DNA of 64,000 nt, from NCBI RefSeq assembly GCF_947623445.1, contig NC_135243.1, positions 126,501 through 190,500 of the forward strand, given 5' to 3'. The DNA comes from Clavelina lepadiformis (lineage: Eukaryota > Chordata > Ascidiacea > Aplousobranchia > Clavelinidae). Positions within the stretch are counted from its first letter, which is position 1, and every line of letters begins with the position of its first letter. A program made the position numbers and the translations under genes. This document shows positions 23,223 to 34,770 of the stretch, piece by piece. Below the pieces are notes generated by a model. The model had not been told where the DNA came from and did not search any database. It saw nothing but the letters and a program-made list of their open reading frames with translations.

Positions 23223-26044
23223 TTACCGAGGATTGTGTGAAAAAGACATCACTTTGTTCTTCCGCAAATGCCGGAAGTGGAAGAAGGATTTTCCATCCCA
23301 CGCCTGTTTGGCTGCTTGAGGGTGCTCCAGCGCATCTGCAGAGGAAAAATTCAAACGAATCAAAATATTGTCGTTTTTCACTAAACTGTAAATTATGAAG
23401 CAACCTTTTTTGACTTCTTCCTTGCTTTGTTGCAATCTTTTTATGACGTAATAAATCAAGGCCGCTAATAGCAAAAGGCATAAAAAGAACCCGGAAGTAC
23501 TGATCACCATGGGAACGTAAAAGGTGGAAGCTGAAAAATATACTAGTTTGTTACGCAATTAAACTTTTTGCATAACATTATTACATCACCAAAATATCGT
23601 GATGTCATAACTCACCGTTCCTCGAGTTTTGGCATCTCCCACCTTCATAATCATCGAGACAAACACAAATGGGGTCGTCATTTGTCAGTGTGACGCAACT
23701 TCCGCCGTTAAAACATTCGTATTCAGAGCATGCTGCGTCACTTCCGACATCATTTTGGGAGTCTAGAGGCGCTGTGGTGGATTCTGAAAATATTTCCACA
23801 GTCAGAATCGCGATTTGCCTTCCTCTGCACACAATACACACCTGTGACGTCACATTGGTCTCCGAAATATCCAGACAAACAGAAGCACCTGAATCCGTTT
23901 ATGACGTCATCACACGACCCGCCATTTAAACAAGGCGCCGATGAGCATTCATCGACATCTAAATAAAGGAAGAAAGGTCGTTGGTGATGAGTCAAACCTT
24001 AATCCGATAAAAGTGCACGGTGTGTAGCCTATGTGTACATGTATGTAGCCTATGTGTACATGTATGTAGCCTATGTGTACATGTGTGTAGCCTATGTGTA
24101 CATGTGTGTAGCCTATGTGTACATGTATGTAACCTATCTGTACATGTGTTTGTATGTGTATGTGCAATTGCATGAGAGATGTCTGAGTACCTCGCGTACA
24201 GTTCATGCCGGTAAACCCGTCTGCGCATGCGCACTGGTATCCATCCTCTGTGTTCGAACAAACCCCACTGTTTTGGCAAGGTTCCAGAATCAAACAGTTG
24301 TCAGTTATAACGTCACAAGTAGGCCCGGAAAGTCCAACTGCGCACTGACATCTAAATGAATTGACGTCATCGAAGCACGTTCCCCCACGTGAGCAGGGAT
24401 TGGAGGAGCACTCGTTCACTTCTGTGGCGTAATTAATAGATATTTCGTCATTTGCTAATGTTGGCATTATTACGTCACAAATCCCATCACCTTGCTCGCA
24501 ATTCTCTCCGGTCCACCCAGGCGCACACTGACAATTGTATCCTGTTGCGTCATAATCGCATGTACCGCCATTTTGGCAGGGGTCGGACAAACAAGGAGAG
24601 AGCACTGAAATACAGCGAATGACGTAATAATCATGAGCATATGGGTGTGGGGTGAAGCACCCACCTTTAAAGGATAAGGTGAATCCCCGGCCCCCGACGC
24701 TGCCATCCGAGCTGAAGGAGACGGTGGTGGGAAGTGCGCCCACGTACGGATTACCGTCAACCCTGTTGCTGCAAAATTTCTGTTCCGCTTGATCAGTGAA
24801 GCGTAAAGAAAGGAAGTCATATTGACAATTTCTCGCGTTTTCGATGTCGATCACGTCGATAGAAATCTAAGTTAAAAACGCAGAGAGATAATTTGCGGAT
24901 GCGCTTAATCGCGGTATTTCGCATAAATGCAAAGCGCGATCCATCCAGAAATATTTGACGATAGCGCGATCTACAACAATGTCAAAACAGACAAATCGAA
25001 TAGACTAATCTGCAACAATGTCAAAAGGAACAATGTCTCGCACTTATTAATTTTCAGGATTTGTTCTTCGCATTTGCATAGAGAAGTTTTATAACGTTTT
25101 ATTTATATTGTGCGTTTTTCAAACTCGGGTCCGTCAACATTATAGTCATGGTTCTTGCCCGGGATGGGGACTTCTTTCCCATCCACTGATGTAGAGCATT
25201 GAAGCAATTCCCATTCATCTGTTGCTTGAACACAACTCGTCCGCTCAATCTCGCTACTTCAACTTATTTCCTTCTAATTTTGCTGCGTGTCCATGTTTGT
25301 TGCAAGGACACGACGAAGTTTTTATTTTGACGTCACAAATAGGTCACAGAGAGAATAATTTATCTTATTTCCTTAAAAACCTTATAAATCTAACTTTGAC
25401 CGATTTAAACAATTTTTAAACAAGCATCAGATTTTTTGAAAAGTCTTTCCTCCATTCTACCTCCCTCCCCACTTCGAATACAAACGAATCCACGTCGCTG
25501 GTTTAGTTTTAAGATCAGGACAATTATGACGAATCATTTTCATGATTGACCAAAATTTAAGACTAGTTCAAACTATTCGTTGTAACGTGACGGTCGCTGT
25601 TGGGCAGCTTCAGTCTACGGCGCAACTGTTACATCACAAGAAGCATTTCATGACGCAATATTTAAAAAACAATCTTCATGTTAGGTTTGTAGTTGAAGAA
25701 CGATCACGATGGAAAGGCGTTGTTACTTAAACTTCTCTCTCACTCACTTGAACAAGTCCGCAATGTTCATGGTCAAGTCACTAACCTCAACTCTGACGTC
25801 ATCATGCTCCGATGATATCCACCAATCGCACGTCAGGTCGTTTGCATAATTGCTTGGATAATCTGGTGACGTAATAGTACCTCTTTGAACCCGAATATCA
25901 CCTCCACACGATGAAAAGACGTCATCAACATCGCTTTGTGATGTCACACTACCTGCAAGCATTTTTCCTGATTGCTTTGAAATAAATCAATCAATCAGAT
26001 TACTCACCAATGAAGCAAAACGTGATGACTTTGAACAGATACAT
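23223..26044 (-). CDS. CUB-EGF(5) type I membrane protein, 9-exon model
   Basis: Exons (minus): 26008-26044, 25786-25952, 24665-24866, 24491-24604, 24191-24421, 23842-23958, 23616-23783, 23405-23530, 23223-23335. Total 1,275 nt, 424 residues, in phase. The signal peptide is MYLFKVITFCFIG. The CUB domain (26-135) reads CGGDIRVQRGTITSPDYPSN, then NCQYDFLSLRF. Five EGF domains follow (136-345); one exon encodes two. TM is about 350-372 (MVISTSGFFLCLLLLAALIY), then a short basic tail of about 50 residues ending HNPR. The donor after VRVE (25786) was chosen because it gives a normal CUB core; the open frame reads a little further. Same architecture as its neighbour but with a short tail. Cell-surface function is inferred. 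Confidence 0.85.
24020..24155. repeat. Intronic minisatellite, about 23-bp unit
   Basis: GTGTAGCCTATGTGTACATG-type units recur about six times in the intron between the third and fourth EGF exons of the minus-strand CUB gene. Confidence 0.88.
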
Positions 26045-28012
26045 CCCGACTATGACCTCATAAAGCTGATGTTACAGCGCTAAAGTTAAAAACGTCGAAT
26101 TGTTAGTCATAAAAACCACAGCATAGCTGTTATTGTTACCCAACAATGGTCAAACACTTCCACACAGGATCGACTCTTAAAATCGAAGTCGAGATTTTAA
26201 AGCACTCCGGTGTTAAATCGAAGCCGGAACTTATGAGAGATTGTGATCGCAAACTTCTTAAGTCAACTTTTGTTACCATGGCAACCGCAAGGAGATTTGG
26301 ACAAAAGTGACCTTTGTTATGAGATAATCCAAAAAAAATTGCAGAATGACACATTATTATTGGTCGATATTTGGAGGAAAATTGGAAAAGGTAAGAATTG
26401 ACGTAATAAAGAAAGATTAATCCGTAACAGCGCGATCCACTTAAGCAATGTTTGTACAAGCCGTCCTTATAAAAAGTTCTTTGAAAATAAGTTATCAAAA
26501 TTGTGGAATCACTTGAAACAGAACAATGCGGTGTTGGCGACACAGTTAACGACACAAATCCGCGAAAATCTTTTCAATTCCAGGCAATATCAAGAAATTA
26601 AATCTAGTATTAAAATAACTTCAAAGAGATTGCGCTCACAGATATCAGGGGCAAGTTAAATGGACAAATTTGTTTGTTGCTGAAGACTCGCTATGACCAG
26701 GCTGGTGTGATCCGCATTACCACTGAATCTGGCTATCAATGTTGCTGTTAGTGGCCTTGCTCAAGTCATCGAATAAGGAATAAACTCATCTTTGCTTTAT
26801 TGGATGTTGATGGCTTCAAAGCTCACGAAGTTAAGCCGAGGGGGGAACAACCACGAATAGAAGCCAAAGCAGATGCTCTGGTTGCGCCAAGAGAATTATG
26901 GCTCTAGTATATATGTATGACATATATATAGTATGATGACATCTAGTATGATGCATTGATATCATGAGCTATGGAAGCCGCATCCCCTCAACGGCGGGCC
27001 ACCTCTGCAGATGACAGTGACGTCATTACCTCAAACATCCGTTATCACTTCTCATTAGCAGCCGTCACATCCGTTTGAAATAAGTTTTTAATTTTGACAA
27101 GAAATAATAACGTTCAGCATTATGTACAGCCACGAGCGATTGCGATCATCATTTACCACGATGACCCACGCTGGTTCGTTTAAACGCCCTTTGCAGCTTG
27201 CAAAGAAATTTTGACCGCTTGGTGACGAATTGTAATTTTTAGGTAAAGTTGGTGTAAAAAAACAAAACAGTGACGTAGCAGAGATCACAAGAAACAACAA
27301 CTCAAGATAATTAGCCAGAGTTTTAGGCTCAAAACAATAAGTAGTGCAATGTTGAATCGGTTCGAACTATGAAAAATTAAGTAGTTCTAATACATAGACA
27401 TCGTATATATAAACATGTGTGACATTGCCATTGGATTACTTGAAATTTTCAAATACGACCTAAATATGTACAAACCCTAACGTATGTGAAAAACTTGTTT
27501 GCATATACGATATCTATGTACCAATAAAGCGACTGGAGGTATGACGATTCACTACAGTACCGCATCAGCCTGTAATCTGCTTAAAAGTGTCACTAGTGTC
27601 AGACGTGTTTGTTAAACGTCATAATAACAACTTGCAATTGAAAATAAGTTCTGCATCACAACGTGCAAATGTTTACAGAAAAGAAAAAAATAGCTTTTTA
27701 CCGTAATAAACGCGATATGATCTTTTCCTTGTGGCAACAGATGCGATATCGTGAATGTGATGCAGCACAAGGAAGCAGCCTAAGTGCACCTAGCGAGCCC
27801 ACTATTGCTCGGCAAGGTGTTGATTCACAATATCACTCGCGTGAACATATTTGTTCATCAATGTTTGCAAACAATGCATCCGTCATCACTTGCATAGAAT
27901 ATCTCTTAGTTTCCATCTCTAACCACTGATCTTGGAGTCAAATCCTTGCGTCAGATTTCGATGACTTTGTTCTGGCACGAACCAACAAGGTTGAGTTAAA
28001 TCATAGAAGAGA
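26045..28012. other. Intergenic, no gene recognised
   Basis: A minus-strand frame at 27088-27300 begins with a hydrophobic stretch, but it has no known domain or splice support. Nothing else stands out. Confidence 0.5.
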
Positions 28013-28426
28013 TCAGGACACGTTCGCGCTTCGTCGAACTCTGTCATAGAATTCCTCAACAAACTGTTGGTCACATGACTCTAACCGCTCAACCATGAAA
28101 TTTCTCTCATTGAGAGTCCATTTGTCGAAATACTGCCGAAACAGACGAAGCTGGCATTGGAAAATAGAGGGCGCTCTATCACGCATATTCATGCCACCAA
28201 GGGCGCCAGCGAGCACATCAACCTACATAGAAATCTTAGGTCACGTTTAAAGCCAGGTTTGAAACGTTACACAAGTCGCACCTTATTTGGAAGCGCTTTC
28301 TCGATCAGCTCCTCCATAAATTGCTCTCGTTGTCGTGGCGACCAGCTCCGGAACCAGTGAATGATGGAATTAATTTCACTCAGCGTGGAACGGCCGTCGG
28401 TCTCCATGGAAACCAGCTCAATATAC
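28013..28426 (-). CDS. C14orf119: C14orf119-like protein (DUF4508)
   Basis: Two exons (minus): 28282-28426 and 28013-28222. The first has an ATG at 28407 that would give a protein of about 111 residues; the frame is open further up, and an upstream exon is possible. The segment IIHWFRSWSPRQREQFMEEL matches the human ILHWFANWSGPQRERFLEDL region, and RAPSIFQCQLRLFRQYFDKW and ERNFMVERLES match PPSIFECQLHLWDQWFRGW and ERNEFVRQLEF. The human protein is 140 residues, so the start may be incomplete here. Function is unknown in the family; the chain looks helical and soluble. Confidence 0.85.
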
Positions 28427-29054
28427 CTTTTGAGATTTTAAGTAAAGCAACATTTTCAAGTCAGATTAAAGGAGACATCTACAAGTAAGAGGAGGTTTAT
28501 GTGGGAAATGATTACAACTCATCTTTGTTAAGTAATATTTCTAGATAAATAAAATGTTATCAGCCGAGCACACAACAGTCGGATAATTCATATAACACCA
28601 AGCTACGATTCTTGGATCTTTAAGTAAACAGTTAAAGGCTTGCTACAATTATTAAATATTTAAATGAATTAAAAAGAGAACTAGAACTTTTGGGAAATAA
28701 AGAAACAAAACCAATATGAAAGTAAAATTGCTCCAAATAAGATTTCAACCTCAAAATAAAACAAAAAAATCTTCAACAATTGGCCGCCTTGTAAAGCAAA
28801 GTGCAATTAAATCAACACTAAATCAGATTGTTCCATAAAAGTGTAATATTTAGCCTCGGTGAGAATTGGCAAAAATTTCTGAAAAATAAATTAAATTGCA
28901 CCAGCGATGTGTAAAGTTTGTGAAATACAGAAACAATTTTGGCAGCAGTGGGATGTTGATTATTGCACTTCTGGAGATTTGAAGAAGTTTCCAGGTCAAC
29001 TCTATGCACCGGTATGTACTATTCACTACATGAACCCATAGATGGTGTTTAGGG
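28427..29054. other. Spacer between C14orf119 and SLC39A11
   Basis: AT-rich, with no coding signal. It probably holds the 3' UTR of SLC39A11 and the 5' region of C14orf119. Confidence 0.5.
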
Positions 29055-30020
29055 TTAACCCAACCCAACATCCAATATCATCATGACGACGAAGCCCACA
29101 ATGGACATAATGGAGGCCAACTTGCCGTTCCCACAAACCTGCGCTTCCGGTATGATGTCATTGTTCACGACGTACACCATTGCACCGGCCGCAAATGCGA
29201 GTGAGTACGGCAGCACTGGTTCGACCACGCCCACCGCCATTGCACCAAGCATACCAGCTATTGGTTCAACCATCCCACTTAACTGACCATACCAGAAGCT
29301 GGTCCACACACTGAGACCAGCGCCCCTTAGTGGTAAGCTCACAGCAAGTCCCTCCGGGAAGTTTTGCAATCCGATCCCGATGGCCAAGTTGCGAGCGTTG
29401 GCGAATGTCGCTGACTTTGATTTCCCAATTGCTGCAAACCCGACACCAACCGCCAAACCTTCCGGAATGTTGTGGATCGTGATCGCGATGATCAGCAGCA
29501 GAATCCGTTTCCATGACAACACTTTCTGCTGTAATTTATGATCAACTTCCTTCTTTGACGAGGTCACGAGGTCACCATTAACAGCGAATTCCTTTCTGCG
29601 TCGTTTGACCTTTGACCCCGATTCGACCTCAACTTCACTAGTTGGTTGGAATGAGTCGTCACTTTCCACTTTGGGGTTTCCCGTCAAAGTCGCCACCACA
29701 TTGCCCGGAGCCCCGAACTTCTGCAGAAGGATATCCGCAAAATAGACAAACATCGCCCCTAGTGTAAAGCCGACCACAGCAGGAAAGTATGCATGACTTC
29801 CATAGACATCAGATTCCTCTGCCATCTCAATGGCTGGAGCGAGCAATGACCAGTAGGAGGCAGCAAGCATGACCCCAGCAGCAAATCCAAGGCTTCCGTC
29901 AAGGATTCTCCTCTGCCCCGACTTAAAAACAAAAACTAACGACGACCCAACACCGGTCAGCCCCCACGTAAACAGGGTCCCTAGCAACGCTTGTTGAGTG
30001 GGGGAATACCCCTGCAACAT
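29055..30020 (-). CDS. SLC39A11: Zinc transporter ZIP11, intronless coding region
   Basis: One open exon, 321 residues from the ATG at 30020. A strong acceptor (TTTTCTTTTCAG) ends 4 nt before this ATG, which rules out an in-frame ATG 45 nt upstream. It marks either a 5' UTR intron or a trans-splice site. Hydrophobic segments fit the ZIP fold; the metal-site helices show HNIPEGLAVGVGF and LQNFPEGLAV, typical of ZIP11, and the loop before them is charged and variable (about residues 125-175). Family members move zinc into the cytosol, with ZIP11 placed on Golgi or nuclear membranes in mammals. The coding region is multi-exon in vertebrates, so the lack of introns here is notable. Confidence 0.95.
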   Translation of the reverse strand: MLQGYSPTQQALLGTLFTWGLTGVGSSLVFVFKSGQRRILDGSLGFAAGVMLAASYWSLLAPAIEMAEESDVYGSHAYFPAVVGFTLGAMFVYFADILLQKFGAPGNVVATLTGNPKVESDDSFQPTSEVEVESGSKVKRRRKEFAVNGDLVTSSKKEVDHKLQQKVLSWKRILLLIIAITIHNIPEGLAVGVGFAAIGKSKSATFANARNLAIGIGLQNFPEGLAVSLPLRGAGLSVWTSFWYGQLSGMVEPIAGMLGAMAVGVVEPVLPYSLAFAAGAMVYVVNNDIIPEAQVCGNGKLASIMSIVGFVVMMILDVGLG

Positions 30021-30614
30021 CTTGCTGAAAAGAAAAAAACAAGATGAATTGAAAAATAATTGCAAGTGATAAGTTTAATGAAATTACCATGATTGGGTCG
30101 AGAACAATAAACAATGAAATATAATTTTCACATCGAGATTCGTGAAACTTTATTGCAGCAGAGCAACAGAAATTATAGATTTTTATCAATCCTTGCGGTA
30201 GAATAATGATAGAGAGATAAACAAATTTATGAAGCTAAAAGCGCAAAAACTCATCTGCACAAACTTGAATTATTCCAGTGAGCATAAAAAGTGTGATATG
30301 AGAACAAAGTCGACCACGGTGTAAATATTGACAAGATTTTTGTGTAAATTTTTAATTGATGAAATACTTTGAAAGCTAAGACTAAAAATTAGTAAAACTG
30401 CCACTAGGGGATAAATGAGTACATTAATTTCTTGCATAAAAAGTATTGTTACTGCGATGAGCGTAATTAAAAGTATGGAATAAAACACAAAATACACTAC
30501 AGGTCCACATCAGCACAACAGAATGATGGACAAGAAAGCAACAAAAATATGAAGTGGTTGAATTACTTAAAGGTAAGCGATTACTACCGATGACATCACA
30601 ATGCACGAGGTCGT
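30021..30614. other. Spacer between SLC39A11 and SFXN5
   Basis: AT-rich with no coding signal. It likely contains the SFXN5 3' UTR and the 5' end of SLC39A11 (acceptor at about 30025). Confidence 0.5.
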
Positions 30615-31577
30615 TCAAAGGCCTTTATTATAAAACAAAACTCTCTCCGCTGTTTTCTCTCTCAGTTCTTCTTCAAGGTCGTCTGAGTTTATTTGTGATT
30701 TCTGTGGGAAGAGCGCGATGGCGAGAGGAAGAGCGAGACCAAACGATGCGGTTGCAAAGATGAACTGCGCAGGAAGGTTCATCCTGGGATACTTTCGAAG
30801 GAAGCTCGTCCGCTCCACCATAGACATCAACACAGGAGGGATGAGGAGGATGGGAGCAGGGAGGAAGGCCCTTGTCGCCGCCGTCTCCATCAAAGCTTTC
30901 TTTGCAGCTTTCCTGGAAATCCCGACAACATTGTCATTCTTGTCGGTGACCTGGATACCGGTCTGCAGCTCGCTGTGTCTCATCAACACAACATTACACA
31001 CGCTGGCTACGGCCACAGCGGGAAACGGGATGAAACGCTGCACGAGCTTCCGTGTGACGGGTTTTAACTTTGTTGATTTCTTCAAGAAAATATTCAAGCC
31101 AAGAGCAATCCCAACCGCACTTGATACAGCGCCCGTGTAACCAAGCAGCACGTCTTTTGTTGTCGTTGATTGAGAGGCGTTGCGGTTGCAGTAGTTCACA
31201 CACGCGTTGTGGCTCTGATTCAACCATTGCCAGAAGGTGGTGGAAAGCAATGTTTGATTGGGGAGGAGTAAGCCAACGACAATAGGGGCGCCGAAAGGAA
31301 CGAAGCCGGCCATGCGGAACGGCATCGGAATTTTATCGCCAGTGTCAGGATGAAGGATTGCTTGCTTGGCTTTCTGGGCTCTCCACAAATCATCACTGGT
31401 GACACCTGGTGGCAAATTTCCCTGCTTGTATTGATCCAAAAGTCCGACGTATTCCTGCAGGACCTTGTCAGAAGTGAACAAGGTTCTTGGATCAATAACG
31501 TTGAGAAAATGAAGGAATCGACCAGAGAAAGTTGATTGGTCGTGCCTCGGGGAATCAAGGACAAAATCATCTGTCAT
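30615..31577 (-). CDS. SFXN5: Sideroflexin-5, intronless
   Basis: One exon, 320 residues. Near-identical blocks to vertebrate SFXN5: FLNVIDPRTLFTSDKVLQEY (human FLDIIDPRTLF), QAILHPDTGDKIPMPFRMAG, APIVVGLLLPNQTLLSTTFW, WLNQSHNACVNYCNRNA, RKLVQRFIPFPAVAVASVCN and the final VLFYNKGL. Sideroflexins are inner-mitochondrial-membrane carriers for amino acids such as serine; SFXN5 has been linked to citrate and serine. The HPDTG/HPDT and N-x-S-H-N-x motifs are intact. Human SFXN5 is 340 residues and multi-exon; the copy here is full length and uninterrupted. Confidence 0.96.
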   Translation of the reverse strand: MTDDFVLDSPRHDQSTFSGRFLHFLNVIDPRTLFTSDKVLQEYVGLLDQYKQGNLPPGVTSDDLWRAQKAKQAILHPDTGDKIPMPFRMAGFVPFGAPIVVGLLLPNQTLLSTTFWQWLNQSHNACVNYCNRNASQSTTTKDVLLGYTGAVSSAVGIALGLNIFLKKSTKLKPVTRKLVQRFIPFPAVAVASVCNVVLMRHSELQTGIQVTDKNDNVVGISRKAAKKALMETAATRAFLPAPILLIPPVLMSMVERTSFLRKYPRMNLPAQFIFATASFGLALPLAIALFPQKSQINSDDLEEELREKTAERVLFYNKGL

Positions 31578-33936
31578 TGTTGCCTAATGATTTTAAAACT
31601 CGTGTAAAAACCTTCAATTAACCAAGAAAAGTCAATTTGCAGCAATTATAACATTAAACGATTCATGGATGTGAAGCCACAAGTAGGCCTATTCAAACTT
31701 TAAATTTCTGAATTTCGTTTTCAAAATTTTAACAACTTTCATGGCCCAGGCTATCTCGGAAATTTTCACAACAAATTTCCTCACTAAAGAATACAAAAAT
31801 CACCTCATTATGATGTCAAGTAAAAATCTGTTGAAAAAATTGGGAAATTTTCGCTGCACACAACGCTTCTAGTTTACTGACTGCATTCAACTGATTTTTA
31901 AGTTTCACAGCAGCAAATGACCGAGTAGACCGACCACTCATATTGTTACCGCTTAGGCTACATCTCACTCTGGTCAAAGACTATATAATACCAAGACGTA
32001 ATATGTAGGCTATAAATTTAGGCTAATGGTACAAACAATTTTACTCTGACTATTGTTGCTTGCCTACGTCAGCAATGAAATAGATGACCTGGCGCACAGA
32101 TTTTTGTTGGCAAGCTTCTCACAGAATATCTTAGTTGTTAGATTTCTATGGCGTCTCAGAGTTTCAGCATAGAGTGACATTCAAAAACTCGGATCAAACT
32201 AAACTAAACTACTCATTACCAGCATGAGCAATTTTAAATCCTGCAAAGTAAAAGTACACTCCACCACAGTTACACAAACACGCCATCTTTTCATAGGAAA
32301 CGAGTGACCTTTTTGTGAAAATCCTTTGAACAAACCAAAATTCTGTTTTAATGAATTAGGCTAAAAGAACAGATGATGATTGATGAGTAATGTTACAACA
32401 AATAGACTAAATCACATGCAATTAAATCTATGACGGAAAAGTGACAGACTTGGACTGAAACATTCCCAGAGAAGCTTTAATAATGGTATGGTGTTTCCAT
32501 CAACGTTACTCTTCGCTGAGTTGACAGGAAAATATCTGATATTGCACTCGTATTCTAACCAAATCCAAATTTTTCTGTAATTTCTATACATACGATCGAA
32601 TTAATACAATATTGCAATATCCGACAACAGCAGTATATTGACTTGACCAATACTTACCATAACAACGGCTTCAAGATTGATAGAAGATTATAAAATTAGA
32701 AGTGCTCTCTCAATCCGATCAACATTCTTGGTATGTCTGGTGTTAGTGCCAAGTAGATAAAAGTCCCAAGGGTGATACAACAGTCGGCGCATTTCAATTT
32801 ACTTTAGAGTTGATTACTAATTGACTGAATATTGCCATAAGTGAAGTGAAGATCTCACCGCACAGGCATAGAACAGTGCACAAGTGACTCGCAAAATTTG
32901 ATCACATAACGTCATGATTTCGTGTCAATTCGTTACAGCGAAAAAAACATCACGAAATTTACCCGCAATCTTGGATCAGCCGATCCGTGTTTCTGTAGGC
33001 TGCTCAAAATTGATCTGCCATCGTTGAACAGCGGATCCATGAGCAAATTTGATCCGACTTTCTGCATGTCCCCCTTAACTAACTTATACTGAAACAGGGT
33101 TTCTCAAACCTCACATGTTGTGAACTTTTTGCGTTTGTTCAACAAATTCAACTTTAAACCGAATTGTTTTCTGTTGATGTATTCGCTTCACTATTTCCAT
33201 TACGTAGTTATTTTACTGCTGTTACTTTCATTGATTGGGTGCATTTCTATGACGTCGCCATAGGCAAAAATACCACTATAGAGGTTTGTGACGAGTCGTC
33301 TATTGTTTAAATATCATTGTCCACCCATCGAGGGGTCACAAACAAGTTTGAATTTTAAAATGGGGTCGCAGAACAAAAAGTTTGAGAAACCCTGAGCTAA
33401 AAGATTTGTTTTGTTTCAGTAAATTGTGGTTCTAATCTAAAGTCAAGATTGTGGAATTAACTGCAAGTTCAAGTATTTTGAAATAATGAGCTTTAACTTC
33501 TAATTTCACAAGGGAAAGACTTTGGCTGACCGATTGTCGCTCATTCAACATTCGCCCAATAGTTTGGGAAATGTAGTTTGGCGATATTTCCACTTCATAT
33601 GGAATATGAGAGGACGTATATTTTTGTCTGAAAATTTGTTTTAGCACCTGTCATTGCAACCCACTTAGATGTTACTCAGAAGGAGATTTCCGCCAAAATT
33701 ACCAAGAATATGAAGATACCATTTCAACTTCGAGAATTTCAGCTGAATGGACAAGCCGTAAAAATTCAGAGGCAATTTGCCCAGTTATTACCAAGATCTT
33801 TGTTCAGCCATAATCATCACAACTTATTGATATAAACAGCATGCAAAAGCTTTATTTAACAATAACCTTATTACAACCATTATTACGTCACACAAAAAGC
33901 AATTAATGTTTCATTGAAAATAAGTAGCACGTGGTC
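31578..33936. other. Intergenic, no gene recognised
   Basis: AT-rich. It holds one hAT-type MITE (33095-33394) and no coding region I can support. Confidence 0.5.
33095..33394. mobile_element. hAT-type MITE, copy 1 (300 bp)
   Basis: It begins CAGGGTTTCTCAAACCTCAC and ends AAGTTTGAGAAACCCTG, a perfect 15-bp terminal inverted repeat. The body is non-coding. Flanking 8-mers (TACTGAAA, AGCTAAAA) agree only partly. It shares ends and an internal AAATGGGGTC segment with 51584-51864. Confidence 0.82.
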
Positions 33937-34770
33937 TCAGTTGTCAGCTTTCTTTTCGTACGTTCCCTGCCCTTTGTAGTTGCCGACATATCCACTGTTT
34001 TCCGCTATATCCGCGCGACCTGCCGCACCTGGAGAATAAGACATTGTTACGTCGTAAAAATAAATTATTACGCAGCAAAAACAAAATTGGACAAACCGAG
34101 TCCTTTTCCGTCTTCGCCGAAACGCTGCTTGTGACTTCCGGTATAACCGGAAGTGTCGGTCATTTTCTCAACGCCCCCGGTCTTTGACGTTTTCTTTGAT
34201 GCACAAAATATATGACGCCACAGTTCACATAACATAGCTGCATTTTTACGTCATACTGGAGAAGAATCTTACGTCACTTACCGTAACTCCTTTAGCCATT
34301 GGCTTCTTGTCAACGACGAGGGAAAATATCTCCTTCTCTTTTCCAACGCCATAAATCTTTTCGCCCCAAACCAACAACAGATTCTCGAATTGCTGCAATG
34401 TCAGGGTCTTTGCGCCCTTGGTCCTGCATTCACACATAGTCGTGTACATCGTGTTAGACAAAGAAAATCATGACATGAACAGACGTGAACATACACATGC
34501 TTTGAGAAGTCGATATCGGCGTCAGTGGTTGTAATTTTCTTCTTCCCCTTGTTAGCATCGCTGGACAGTATGTGGTCCTTGCACAACTAAAAGAACATCT
34601 TTGTTATAATTTTCCATGATAAGAACATGTAATTGTGCGCAAACAATCGTGGGTTTGCATACACTCACTTTTACAAAGTTCTTATTGTTTAAGCCAGCCG
34701 CTTTGCCCTTAACATTGCCGACGCCTTGTGCTGAGTAGGCTTCAAACACAGTTTGTAGTTCCTTCGACAT
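33937..34770 (-). CDS. TPPP: Tubulin polymerization-promoting protein (p25-alpha family)
   Basis: Five exons (minus): 34669-34770, 34495-34586, 34282-34423, 34097-34193, 33937-34028. Total 525 nt, 174 residues, in phase; TPPP3 in human is 176. Landmarks: LCKDHILSSDANKG, ITTTDADIDFSKH (human TGTDVDIVFSK), the p25-alpha core LTLQQFENLLL, then GGVEKMTDTSGYTGSHKQRF and the C-terminal repeat GRADIAENSGYVGNYKGQGT. The family binds and bundles microtubules and acts in cilia and flagella as well as in oligodendrocytes. The donor of exon 2 was set at GT|GTATGT because only that keeps phase. I cannot tell whether it is closer to TPPP, TPPP2 or TPPP3. Confidence 0.95.

Noticed and set aside
23223-23395. 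Acceptor at about 23389 for the last exon of the minus CUB gene
   Set aside because: It leads at once to a stop; the CTCTGCAG acceptor at 23336 gives an open tail.
25744-25785. Extension of the second CUB exon to 25747 (MNIADLF)
   Set aside because: That donor is out of phase with the next exon; the GTTAGT donor at 25785 gives a normal CUB core length.
27088-27300. Possible small secreted protein on the minus strand
   Set aside because: A hydrophobic start alone is weak evidence in AT-rich DNA; no cysteine framework, splice sites or homologue.
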